In this document: positions 44,442 to 54,156 of the stretch, piece by piece
Layout: every line of letters begins with the position of its first letter
How positions within the stretch are numbered: position 1 is the stretch's first letter
Assembly: GCA_030295235.1 (NCBI GenBank)
Contig: AP026151.1
Coordinates: 863,782 to 927,781, forward strand
DNA: 64,000 bases
Source: Fistulifera solaris
Lineage: Eukaryota; Bacillariophyta; Bacillariophyceae; Naviculales; Stauroneidaceae
Direction: 5' to 3'
The notes under the pieces: generated by a model
The model's input: the letters and a program-made list of their open reading frames with translations, nothing else
The model's database searches: none
What the model was told of the DNA's origin: nothing
Position numbers and translations under genes: made by a program

Positions 44442-45344
44442 ATGAGCTCGACACTGAACTCGTCTTTTGCTACTTTCAACAATAGCAAAGTTTCCTTCGA
44501 CGATTCCGCAACTCAATTTGGATACGAACACGAAGATATTGTTGAAGGATTTACAATTGGCTCGAATCGAGAAACACAGGCCCGAGTAGGACACGACACG
44601 CAACCTTTACGTCCAATTCGACGCAGCACCGTTCAGGAGTCGCACTTTCATTATCGTCCCTCGATTTGGTTGTTTGGCAGTGACGACACTGCGCAGGCTT
44701 TTACAGGTTGGGCAGGCACCATTGCGCATGCGTATAGTCAACGTGCGGACGTTTTCAACCGAGGTTATGATGGATATAATACTTTGCACGCCTTGCACGT
44801 CTTTCCCAGAATTTTCGGAAAGACGGAACAAACTGTATTATACGTTACCGTGTGGTTTGGCGTGCACGATGCAAGCCTAGGGTCGAGACATGTCTCATTG
44901 ACAGAATACATTGACAATATCAATTGTATTCTCAAGAAATTTCGCATTTTACAACGATCAAGCTTTCCCATTTTGCTCTTGACCCCCGCGCCAGTCAATG
45001 AAGCAGCGCCTTGTTTTGTAAAACTCTCTGATAGCTACTCGAACGATAGGGCACGCGAATATGGTGAAGCTCTCAAAGAAGTAGCCACACTTGACGAGAA
45101 CTGTGCTGTTGTTGATGTTTGGGAATGTTTGGATGGTGATTCAACAGAACGTGCCCTATATTTACAAGAAAATGGTATCCATTTGAATGAAAAAGGCCAC
45201 GTAAGAGTCGCTGACGCTATTTTGAGCACAGTGCAACGAATATTTCCGTATGCCTATCCTATGGAATACAATGATGATGGAGAACCTATTTTAAGAGCAG
45301 GAGTCGATCGAGAGCAATCAACTTGGAAAGATCTTGTTCGCTAG
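44442..45344 (+). CDS. SGNH/GDSL-hydrolase-fold protein (IAH1-like) with altered active site
   Basis: Start at ATG 44442 (MSSTLNSS), the first ATG in frame; 300 residues. The order of blocks matches isoamyl-acetate hydrolase IAH1: block I WLFGSDDTAQAF...GWAGTIAHAY, block II NRGYDGYNT, block III VWFGVHDASLG, block V NGIHLNEKGH. In the family these read FGDSITQ, NRG-GYNT, FGANDA and DGIHLN. Here the GDS becomes GSD-D, the GxND Asn becomes His, and the DxxH Asp becomes Asn. The His and the fold-defining Gly remain. Either an unusual esterase or, more likely, a non-catalytic paralogue. N-terminal ~75 residues are disordered and unique. Confidence 0.82.
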   Translation: MSSTLNSSFATFNNSKVSFDDSATQFGYEHEDIVEGFTIGSNRETQARVGHDTQPLRPIRRSTVQESHFHYRPSIWLFGSDDTAQAFTGWAGTIAHAYSQRADVFNRGYDGYNTLHALHVFPRIFGKTEQTVLYVTVWFGVHDASLGSRHVSLTEYIDNINCILKKFRILQRSSFPILLLTPAPVNEAAPCFVKLSDSYSNDRAREYGEALKEVATLDENCAVVDVWECLDGDSTERALYLQENGIHLNEKGHVRVADAILSTVQRIFPYAYPMEYNDDGEPILRAGVDREQSTWKDLVR

Positions 45345-45453
45345 TATACACGTCTAGAGTTTCTTTGTTAATCCTAGAGACATAATTCTTTGCTCGACAT
45401 CTGGGCTAGTGCATCGTGCACTAATGAGGCAAGCATCTGTACAAGTAAGAGCA

Positions 45454-45816
45454 CTAGCTGAAGAATCCTTCCTCGTCTTCTGTTTTATATTCCGTGTCAA
45501 CATCGTCATCATCGGGGCTAAAATGCAGGGCGATCAATAACGTTAAACTTCGTTCTCGTGGCGCAGCCTGACCGCATCCGTCGCGCTTGAGCCATTTTTG
45601 ACGTCCTTCCTCCCATGCCTTCAAGCCTTTATTTACGAACTGAGCTTCTCCATCCTTTTCACACCACCAATCTGATTCGGTTGCGGAAATAGTTTTGTGC
45701 TTATCGTCATCGACGGCCGATCCCTTGTCTATCTTTAACGTTCGGAAAGACTTTTGTCGTTTCGCTCCTCGATCGGAACGCAACATGTGTGGGACTTCCC
45801 TATTCTTGGTTTTCAT
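45454..45816 (-). CDS. W-motif family protein C
   Basis: 120 residues. WWCEKDGEAQFVNKGLKAWEEGRQKWLKR split around FVNKGLKAWEEGRQKW gives the family core, followed by RERSLTLLIALHFSPDDDD. Shorter at the N terminus than A and B but with the same two-part organisation and acidic end (TEDEEGFFS). Transcribed opposite to A and B. Function unknown. Confidence 0.65.
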   Translation of the reverse strand: MKTKNREVPHMLRSDRGAKRQKSFRTLKIDKGSAVDDDKHKTISATESDWWCEKDGEAQFVNKGLKAWEEGRQKWLKRDGCGQAAPRERSLTLLIALHFSPDDDDVDTEYKTEDEEGFFS

Positions 45817-46172
45817 TTTCTGTTATTCAATTGACAAGAGATCGGAATTGATTGTTTGTCCAGCTCGACAATGAAAGAAGCCTTTCTTCCTTCGAGAAAA
45901 ATGCGAAGTATTTTTTTGGCTGCCAGCGACGACGACGACAGCAAAAACCAAACGCGAAACCGCGATCGTTTCAAATAAAACGGAGAAACAATTAATCCAT
46001 CTATTGAACTTTGACACTAGCGTATAATGTAGAAGCTGACAAGCCAAATTTCTCCAGTACTGGTACTTTACTCTGTACTGTACATGGTTTCTGAACTTGA
46101 ATATCTGCCACGTGGCGCTGACAAAACGTTGTGTAGTCGTGTCAAGCTGTTTCTGACTTCAAGGTTCAAGGC

Positions 46173-46436
46173 TATAGTTCGACACCCTCTCAAATAACAA
46201 ATAACGAATATCGATATTCGCGTTATAATAGCGTATTATATCAGGGCCATTTTTGCCAATATCGATATTTATCGATATTCGTACGTCTGACAGACGGAAT
46301 TGAGGCTTTTCACGTCAGAATGGCTGTAATTTACGGACAAAAACAGACGGTTGCGAGTATTAATAACGGTTATTATATCGTATTATACGATATTGATGTT
46401 CGTAAAAATCCAAATATCGATATTTGTCGAACTATA
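46173..46436 (-). mobile_element. hAT-like MITE, 264 bp (copy B, inverted relative to copy A)
   Basis: Same family as 16729-16991 in the opposite orientation, nearly identical along its length. TIRs TATAGTTCGACA / TGTCGAACTATA are perfect; the 8-bp target duplication is TTCAAGGC (46165-46172) versus TTCAAGGT (46437-46444), one mismatch, so this insertion may be slightly older than copy A. Confidence 0.93.
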
Positions 46437-46978
46437 TTCAAGGTCGGCCTTACCACTTACTGTACCACTTACCAGTAGGCCAGCACTTTCTACGACCGGA
46501 TTTTAGTCACGAAGTTGGTTTCTCGTGAAGCTAGGGAGCCACGCTACCGTACTTGCCAACTTCTTTCCATACAATTCGCAGGCCTTACTTTGCAAGCAAC
46601 CGTAGGCTAAATTCCTTACTAACTAACTAGTGCTTTCATTGGGAGAGGGGTTCAAGACAACAGCTCAATAATTGAAGGAGGATGAATTATGATTGCTGAT
46701 CAATTGAATTACCGCAACAGCACTTAACGGTTGCTCTAATGCTTGCAAAGTATGATGATGAAGCTATGGGTTGGGATTTGGAGATTTGACCTTTTGTCCA
46801 ATCACGACTAAAGCTAAAAACGAAACTCATAAAAAGTCACTTACAAAGTTGTGTCGGATCAATTTGATTTAATTTAATTAAACAAGAGAGGCCAATCCAG
46901 TTTTATTAAAACTCACGAAGCGTGTTGATCTGTCATGGTCAAGATTTGTACACGGTTGGTGTGCGCGAAGCAAAAGTT
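46437..46978. other. Intergenic, nothing recognised
   Basis: Spacer after MITE copy B, no gene seen. Confidence 0.4.
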
Positions 46979-48139
46979 TCACTGTTCCACCATGCTAATA
47001 CGGCGCTCATGTCGGAGCAAGCGAAGCTCGGGCAATTGGCCGCGCTCATACCACAAAATGCTATTCTTAGGAAGTGGCGTCCAGGTGTGCGTCTTTGTCA
47101 GTGGGCAGCTTGCTACAATTAAACAAGCAGTGGTTGGGTCGACCTCATTATAAAGCCGACCGGGACGACTCTCGGCGTTGATCAAGCACATCTTCTTCTC
47201 AGCGTAGTCTTCTCCATCCGCAAGACCGTCATCATCAGAACTGTTGTCATCACTTGTGCTGTTGTTAACACTCTCCGCTTCCAGCGTCGCTTCTTCATGC
47301 GTGAGCTCATAGTATAGACGCTCCGCATTCCCAAACGCCATGTAGAGCGAAGGCGGTGGTACTCGGGGTGACTTGTCGCAGAAACGCGTCGCGACGATCG
47401 TATCACCATCCACCAAGCAAAAGTTGAAAGTGCTGTAGGTCGTTTCGTAGATTCCAGCTTCATCCATGAGAATCTCAATACTTCGTAGAGCTTTCTTCAC
47501 GGCGTTCACTAAGCGCTTCGTGTCGAATGGCGCTGTCTGATGAAACGGCGAAACGCCATCAGGAGAATCCTTCGTCAAGAATGTGAGAATGAGTGCAAAA
47601 ATACATTCCGAGTCGGTTGTTCCTCTCACTGCAATAAACGCTTCGTCCGTTAACTTTTGCATGAGTGCGCGACGAATCACGGGGAAGTTTTCGATGCGGC
47701 CGTTGTGACAAAACAGGAGACGTCCTGCTTTGAAGGGGTGACAATTGACTTGCGAGATTCCTGTAAAGGCCGAAGCCGCGCGCACGTGAGCGATTAAGCA
47801 GCGTGTATGCACAGCTTTCACCAATTCGTGAAGGTTGAGATTGCTCCAAGCCGGCTGAGTGTCCTTAAAGACAGCTGCAACCGTTTGATCTTTTCGCTTC
47901 GCAGCATCCGCCTTTACAATTTCTCTGTTCTCATCGTACGGAGAAACATGAACTCGTTTCTCGTAATACCAACCGACACCGAACCCGTCGCCGTTCATAA
48001 CGTGATTGTTGGTGCTGTCGCTTCCTGGATGAAAGGAAGCATCCTTCGCGAGCTGCACGAGAGAATTCGAAGGCGCCAAAACAACATCCGCCAAGCAGAC
48101 GTCTTGCTGGTTGCTCAACAGAGCGATCCAGCGACACAT
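46979..48139 (-). CDS. Class II glutamine amidotransferase (DUG3/GATase_4-like)
   Basis: Start set at ATG 48139 so that the protein begins MCRWIAL: Cys2 is the N-terminal nucleophile exposed after Met removal, as in all class II amidotransferases; 386 residues. Further motifs: MNGDGFGVGWY, LIAHVRAAS (substrate Arg), VNCHPF, LLFCHNGRI (Asn-Gly of the oxyanion hole) and GTTDSECIFAL (Asp). This set matches yeast DUG3, which with DUG2 cleaves glutathione gamma-glutamyl bonds in the cytosol. An acidic, low-complexity insert (SDDNSSDDDG) lies in the C-terminal third. Intact, no intron. Confidence 0.9.
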   Translation of the reverse strand: MCRWIALLSNQQDVCLADVVLAPSNSLVQLAKDASFHPGSDSTNNHVMNGDGFGVGWYYEKRVHVSPYDENREIVKADAAKRKDQTVAAVFKDTQPAWSNLNLHELVKAVHTRCLIAHVRAASAFTGISQVNCHPFKAGRLLFCHNGRIENFPVIRRALMQKLTDEAFIAVRGTTDSECIFALILTFLTKDSPDGVSPFHQTAPFDTKRLVNAVKKALRSIEILMDEAGIYETTYSTFNFCLVDGDTIVATRFCDKSPRVPPPSLYMAFGNAERLYYELTHEEATLEAESVNNSTSDDNSSDDDGLADGEDYAEKKMCLINAESRPGRLYNEVDPTTACLIVASCPLTKTHTWTPLPKNSILWYERGQLPELRLLRHERRISMVEQ

Positions 48140-49126
48140 TTTAAGACCTCTTATGCTGGTTGAAAGGCAAGAAACGAAGAGGAACTTCAACGAAAATGAA
48201 TGAAAGAAGGTTCCTTTTGCGGCTCAAATATGCCGACGTTTCGCGGGCACTTTTATCGACGTTTGGGCGTGCTGTCGGCTGTCTGTTTCTTTCAAGTTTT
48301 CACCCGTCCATTTTCCCTGGTTCAGATTTTTCGTATCGCTAATAGTGTACGGAGTCAACGGCGTAACGCCTTCTCCGAGCGTTCACGATGCGAATAGACG
48401 TTTCACAAATAGATCCTTTTTCAGACACGGATCCATGTATCCGTCGAAGACAATCTAACTGACTTCGCGGAATCGACGAGCTTCATAGTGCAAACTGTAG
48501 TCACGTCCGAGTGTACGATCCGTGTTCTGGGAGACCGGTGCTCGATCGAAAGTACTATGGTTCGATGTGTTGCTTGACTGTCTATGTGACGCAAGCCTGG
48601 TCTTGCTTGGGCCTAACTCCATCTCGGAATTCGCAATCGTTCCGAGTTCCGACCGAACATTCGCACAAAAACCAGAATTTCTGAAAATTCTTTACATAAT
48701 CACAAACAACATTAGAGCTAACGATAACTTGGAGCTCTTGACCCGTGACTCACTAACGAATATTGATCCGGGACTCAATACTCAATATCGGGGTTCGCCA
48801 GTGACATGGGACATCCGGTGTTCGTACATTTCGTTGTACGGCATTTCTCCAAAACTACTGTAGCAATCAAATAATAAAGTGTTCTTTTGGGCGTCGGAGG
48901 GTCGGAAATAGGGAATATCCGTACTTTTTCTATCGAAGTAACGTCACAACCAAGACCCAAACAACGAACAACGCTATACCTGGTACTGTATGCTATTATT
49001 GCGTGGTGCATCTTTTGTTTTTTCCATTTCTCCGATCTCCGCCATCTTCCGCGCAATCCTCCGATCATCATTATCACGCAAAAAGACGCGATGTTGCACC
49101 AAAAAAGAATAATCTATTAGAAACAA
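48140..49126. other. Intergenic, nothing recognised
   Basis: About 1 kb upstream of both flanking genes. One isolated CCAGAATTTCTG half-palindrome near 48671. No gene seen. Confidence 0.4.
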
Positions 49127-49558
49127 ATGAACAAAGTGCGACTACCAAATCAATCAAACCTCAAATCGGGTAAAATGTTGAGCAAGCACAACATGCTAGG
49201 AAAGAGATTATGGCTCGATGTAGAACAAATGTCCTTGTCGGATCTTCGTGATACGAAGAAATCGGCTGCTTGCTCGGATCAAGACTCTCCTATAGTCCGG
49301 CAAAAGTCATCTGCTTGCACGCCTTGTAATAGAGAAGATCTAGTGCTGTCGACTTGTACGTTGTCGGGTGATGTAAAGCAGAACAACATATCCGACCAAC
49401 GAGACCGACCCATGGACCCTGCCTACCGCAAATACGTGTTTCGACACGTGTTGCAACCAAGCGGACAGTCAATGCTTCCTGAGCGCGTTTCACTCAAGAA
49501 TATGGTCCAGATATGCCATGCAGTTTGGAATCGAGAAGATGATGATTCATCCTTTTGA
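49127..49558 (+). CDS. W-motif family protein D (C-terminal motif only)
   Basis: 143 residues, intron-free. The C terminus MLPERVSLKNMVQICHAVWNREDDD follows the second half of the family pattern (LPERxSLxxMVxxCxxxWxxDDD). The first half with FxNxGxxxWxxxRxxW is absent; instead the N terminus is polar and Cys/Asp-containing. Moderately supported as a gene by the conserved tail. Function unknown. Confidence 0.5.
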   Translation: MNKVRLPNQSNLKSGKMLSKHNMLGKRLWLDVEQMSLSDLRDTKKSAACSDQDSPIVRQKSSACTPCNREDLVLSTCTLSGDVKQNNISDQRDRPMDPAYRKYVFRHVLQPSGQSMLPERVSLKNMVQICHAVWNREDDDSSF

Positions 49559-49857
49559 GAAAGGTGGGATTATCGAATTTTGAATGTCTCTTAGACGAAA
49601 ATATATCATAATATAGACTTTATCACTCCAAACTCAGTGAGCCTGTCAAAGAACGTAAAACAAAGCAGCAGAAATAATACGTAAAAGCCTTTAGTCGTTA
49701 CGATGCCTTGGTATCCGAAATGCGGTCAGGAAAATGATGCATGAAAACATTACGCAAGGTCTACGTAGATTGATTTACACCGAGTCAAGAATAGAGAGCA
49801 GCCAGCCAATGACTGCTTTACATCCAGAAACGGGAAATGCCGCATGAGAGTGCGGAT

Positions 49858-50640
49858 TCACTTGGTGAACTTATCCTCGGGATCTGCCGTATCAACACAC
49901 AAAGTCGAGTGAGCTCATTGTACTCACAAGAAAAATACACAGGAAAACAAAACTTACAATCAAATGAATCGGTGATGCCGAGTAACTTGTTGGCCGCCTT
50001 CTTTTCGAAACCGCGTTTCTTGACCAAGTAGCTCTGCGCATTAAATATGTTATCCGTCCACCGATTCGCCGCCTCACGACACAACTTGAGCTCATGCTGC
50101 AAATCCGCCAACGCCTGTGGATCGTTTTCTTTCAGAGAAGCTAGTTCTGCTTCCAAAGGCTTCATCAATGAAGAAATCTCCTGCAAACGAGCTAATTTTC
50201 GAGCACGAGTCCCGTCGTCGTCCTCTTCACGGCCTCGTTTCGCGTCCGCAAGTTGCGCCTGTGTTTCCGTTAGCTCGATTTTGCGTTTCTCAATATTTTT
50301 CAATCGATCTTGGTGCTGCAACTGCATCATGCGATCTTTCTTGGCTGGGAAACTCCAGAAAAAGTTGCTTCCGCCAATCTTGTCTTTGTCGACAAGATCG
50401 TCTTCGATCAGTCCATTGTGAACATCCGTGAAGCTGTGTACGAAAGCAAGGCAAAAAGATCGAGCATGAGTGTTTAGTAGAGAGAAATCCAATATTCTGA
50501 AAGAGGACTCACGCATTCGCATTGACACCCGCTTTTGCGGCGAGCACCGACATTTCCTTTTCCGTGTAAACTTGCTTTGTGCTGTGATAAATGCCAAGAA
50601 TCGTCTTGCGTTTCTCTTCGAGTGACATGCGTTTCGCCAT
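49858..50640 (-). CDS. MND1: Meiotic recombination protein Mnd1
   Basis: Exons 50640-50513, 50433-49958 and 49883-49858 (26 nt); introns 79 and 74 nt; 209 residues, the usual size for Mnd1. N-terminal winged helix starts MAKRMSLEEKRKTILGIY, then VYTEKEMSVLAAKAGV, and continues VHNGLIEDDLVDKDKIGGSNFFWSFP, the best-known Mnd1 block. A long coiled coil follows and ends in the C-terminal motif ITDSFDYPEDKFTK. Mnd1 pairs with Hop2 to help Dmc1/Rad51 strand invasion in meiosis, so the organism retains meiotic genes. Frame clean; the last micro-exon explains the apparent longer ORF. Confidence 0.94.
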
Positions 50641-51121
50641 GATTTGTTGCTATAATATGAAGATGCTGATAGAATCTATACAAGAAGGGGGGCAGAAAGG
50701 TTGAATGAAGTTTTGTTTTTGTCATTGTGCCGTTCATGCATGATGCACCATGCGGGGGAATATACTTCGAAAACGAGTACCGGTACGTCTTTCACAAAAG
50801 CATTGGTACTACGGCTCAGTCCCGAGAAAGCTAGCCATCATCACTTCCGGAAACTATGGAAGAATATAGCCAATGCTTATTTGTTTCGTTACCAGCGATA
50901 GAACAAGTTGATGATACAACTGCTTTAACAGGCATATTGGACCGATAGCCATGATTCCATCGAAGCAAAATGAATTGTGCGACGGATTGTTTCAAAATGA
51001 AATGCTAAACACTGACGATGCCGGAGGAATATTGCTTGTTCTTTTAGAACAAAGCAACATGCAAACATCAATTTGTTACATACAGATTATTTTTGTCAAG
51101 GTAAAGGTTGACGTCCTCCCC
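50641..51121. other. Intergenic, nothing recognised
   Basis: Upstream of Mnd1 and downstream of the trypsin-fold gene; no gene seen. Confidence 0.4.
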
Positions 51122-52216
51122 TTATACGTGGATACTGAATTTGTCGTCTTTTGCGACGTGTTCGTTGTTGATGAGTAGTTCTCGTTGCCGGAGAGTGCAC
51201 AACGCCGTGCTGTTCACCTTTTTAAACGATTTCTTGCTGCTACTGCCTCTGTCATGGACTGTTGCATTGTGAAAATGTGTCTCGTTTAGAAAATGATGCG
51301 TCGAGTTCATGTAAAAGTAATCCTCCATTTCAACGTCTTCGCTGCCCTTGCCTTTGCCTCCTTTCCCCTTTTTACTGCTTTTGCCTGAAGCGGACTTTTT
51401 ACTTTTACTACTGCTTTTTGACTTCTTGCCCTTCTTCGATTTCTTTCCTTTGTTGCCGCCCATCACGCCGCACAGCACCTCTGGTGCCTGTGTCGAGTTG
51501 GAACAAACAAAATCCGTGATCCAATCTGCATATGTACTCAATCGAATATAAACAGAAGGTTGATTGGTGCAGCCAATATTGTAGCTATAAACACCGGATT
51601 GCTCTTGAGTGATTTGGTCCAATAGCGGGCCCCCCTCGTCCCCATCGCAAGGTCCTCCAAATGGAAAGCTTGCACAGTACTGAGTTGTTTCATTGAATAG
51701 ATCGCCGACTTGCAATCGACAAATACCGTTCTCAAGAAGAAACATGTCCACCTCCATCAGAGAATCACTGTATGCCGACTCCTCTTCCGTTGATTTACCG
51801 AATCCGATTGTGAACAGGGGTAGATCCGCTACGAGTGTCCCTTCTAAGTTTAGTGATACGAGTGTGTTGTTACTTGATTCGTTGAGTAAAACAAGCATGA
51901 GGTCTTCCGTCGGATGCATTTGAAGCGACGAAACACTGATGCGCGGAGCGAAGTCTCGGCCAAGTCGATCGTTGGATCCAATAAATACTTCATTGTTATC
52001 AAACACATTCTCGCACGATTTGACTGTCAAGACTACGTCTGCAGCAATTAAAGTTCCTCCGCAAACGCTGCTATTGGTGATTGCATGACAGAAGTACGGG
52101 TAGGCTCCGATTCCACCGGGAAAACCACCCACGATTCTCGGTTGGATCTCATTGTGTGCAAATATATTGCTCGCAACAGCGAGTGATGGCAACATTAGAG
52201 CAGCTATTACATTCAT
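51122..52216 (-). CDS. Secreted trypsin-fold protein lacking catalytic residues, Lys/Ser-rich tail
   Basis: 364 residues. Signal peptide, RIVGGFPGGIG, CGGTLIAADVVLTVKSC (His57 position is Ser), TEDLMLVLL (Asp kept), GPCDGDEGGPLLD (Ser195 position is Glu, S1 Asp is Gly), and the Trp/Cys end WITDFVC. The same three changes occur in the protein at 29854, with which it also shares GSNDxxGRDFAP, so they were inherited by both copies. The tail is basic (KGKKSKKGKKSKSSSKS, GKGGKGKG) followed by an Asn-glycosylation-rich segment. Likely a binding or scaffolding protein of the extracellular matrix; inference. Confidence 0.87.
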   Translation of the reverse strand: MNVIAALMLPSLAVASNIFAHNEIQPRIVGGFPGGIGAYPYFCHAITNSSVCGGTLIAADVVLTVKSCENVFDNNEVFIGSNDRLGRDFAPRISVSSLQMHPTEDLMLVLLNESSNNTLVSLNLEGTLVADLPLFTIGFGKSTEEESAYSDSLMEVDMFLLENGICRLQVGDLFNETTQYCASFPFGGPCDGDEGGPLLDQITQEQSGVYSYNIGCTNQPSVYIRLSTYADWITDFVCSNSTQAPEVLCGVMGGNKGKKSKKGKKSKSSSKSKKSASGKSSKKGKGGKGKGSEDVEMEDYFYMNSTHHFLNETHFHNATVHDRGSSSKKSFKKVNSTALCTLRQRELLINNEHVAKDDKFSIHV

Positions 52217-52813
52217 GCTCGGTTTTGTTCACGGCTTCTTGTACTTGGCGATGAGTGCCAATGCATGAATGCTGTTTTGCTCAGTCTTGCATGAATGTAG
52301 CAAATGGAAAACAATCAAAATGAAAGAGTCGTCGGTCCTGAAAGAGTCGCCGAAAAAGCAAATCATCAAAATAAAAAAATGTGACGGCCGAAGTCACCGT
52401 CTTTCGGTTGCGATGTCCCTCGACGAATTTAGTATGAAATAAGTAGAAGCAAAGACCATGAAGGATGACTTTGTTGCAGTAGCGAATGAAGCGCGTTTTG
52501 ATAAGGGCTTAAGAAAAAATGAGACGGCTATCGCTTATAGTGTACCTTGCGCTACAAGTCTTACGTCATGCAACGGTCGGCGAAAGAAAAATTTGAAATG
52601 GATGGACCTTTCGCTCTAACTTTATTTTAAAAATACAATCTTTTTCTAGAGAAACTAGCAAGAGCTATTGTGGTAATTCCTCCTAGCGTAAGACTGGCTT
52701 GTAGCACGCGTTAGCTTATTCGTTCACGCTGAACAAAATGATCAGCTGTTGATCCTTCAATGCTTCGAAGTTTATGTTTTATCTAGCTGATGATGATTAG
52801 ATCTTTAGCCAGA
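52217..52813. other. Intergenic, nothing recognised
   Basis: No gene or repeat seen. Confidence 0.4.
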
Positions 52814-53854
52814 TCAATCATCTTGTCTTTGAAATGATCTAGGCCAAAATCGTTCGGGGAGTCCCAGGAATACCATGTTGTTATAAACTTTTAGCAGAAA
52901 TGCGTCAGTATTTCTTGTCTTCTCGGCCTGTTGAACTGCGCGGTAAGCTATTTGTCCCAGCGATAAAAGAGGAGGTTCCATTTTAGGCAGTTCCATCGAT
53001 TTCTTTACGCGGTGAATGAAGACTGTACTGGTCCCGCCCACAACATCGCGGTCCGGTTACAGTGTCGACTAATTCCAGTTCATAGCTCCCTTCCGGAATG
53101 CGTTCTTCGTCATCGATTACCGCTGGACACGTTCCCGAAAGATGAAGAGGATATTCTGAAGTCATGATAATGGTTCCATTACTGCATTGACGTCCAATTT
53201 GAATCGCTAAAGCAGCTCTGACGGGTTCCGGCATGCAGCTCATAAAAACAAAAGATGGCATCGGCGTCGCCCTATAAACATGTAAGGATCTTCCAATGAA
53301 CCCTGTTCGAACTGAATAAAGGGTTTAAGCTCAATATCGTTGCCGGGGAAGACAAGGATGCCTTCCTTGTTGCGACAACATCGATCTAGGTTCGATATGG
53401 CACATTCGTGTAGCCGTGGCAAAATTTCCAATCCAGAACATTTCTCAAAGGGGCGGCATAAGGGCTGCAGAAGCAAAAACCAGTCGACCTGTACCGCTGC
53501 CAATATCTCGAAACGATCTGCATTCTCGACAGTATGTTGTCAAAAGATGTGCGAAAAATGAAAGATCAAATTCTCCATAGGTATATTCTCGAGGAGGGTC
53601 GCGATTGCTTTCGACGTAAGGCCAGTATCCATCCATTCGGCTTAAAGCGTTCGCTCCTCGAGCAACGAAGAGTCATAGAGGGATTCAAGAGCTTCGAAAA
53701 TCGCTTGCTGTGATTTAGTGACGGTGATTTCAATCGGCTGGGCTGCTTCTTCGAGAAATGTACCACGCCGTCGCGTGAATGTGAACGGAAAGCTTGAAAA
53801 TGCACCAACTATCGATACGAGGCTTATCAGTGGTATACAGGCTTGAATTTTCAT
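52814..53854 (-). pseudogene. SAM-dependent methyltransferase-like protein, at least five frame breaks
   Basis: ATG 53854 begins a signal-like peptide ending VGAFSSFPF, an ASAFAP-like plastid-import site. Conserved pieces then appear in shifting frames: MDGYWPY, FRDIGSGTGRLVFASAAL (SAM-binding motif I), FEKCSGLEILPRLHE, IQFEQGSLEDPYMFIG, FVFMSCMPEPVRAALA, GTIIMTSEYPLHLSG, ELELVDTVTG, GGTSTVFIHRVKKS. Frame changes near 53650, 53455, 53268, 53250 and 53045; two (GGGCGAC, CTTTTG) can be explained by one extra base in a homopolymer. Together the pieces describe one ~340-residue protein. Pseudogene or badly called sequence; the density of breaks is unlike the clean genes nearby. Confidence 0.7.
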
Positions 53855-54156
53855 CTACTCAAACAAAGAGATTGAATGCCACGTTTCACTATCGCATAGA
53901 CCACTACGATGAAGCCATCTTCGAGATGAAAAGAGATGAAAATGAGTGAAAAATTTCATGGCGGCGACGATCAATGACACTGTCAAAGGACGGACTGACG
54001 TCATCGACTATATTGCTACTAATGCTAGTCCAAACTAAAAAGAGTTCATCAAAAGTGTAAAATGCAAACAATGCAAAAGATTACTCCGTAAGCCAATATT
54101 ATTGGAAAGTTTAAGCTCATCACAAAGCGGCATGCCACACTATAATTTTCTCGGTT

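Noticed and set aside
48522-48863. 113-codon plus-strand ORF
   Set aside because: No family resemblance, signal or context; composition like the surrounding intergenic DNA.
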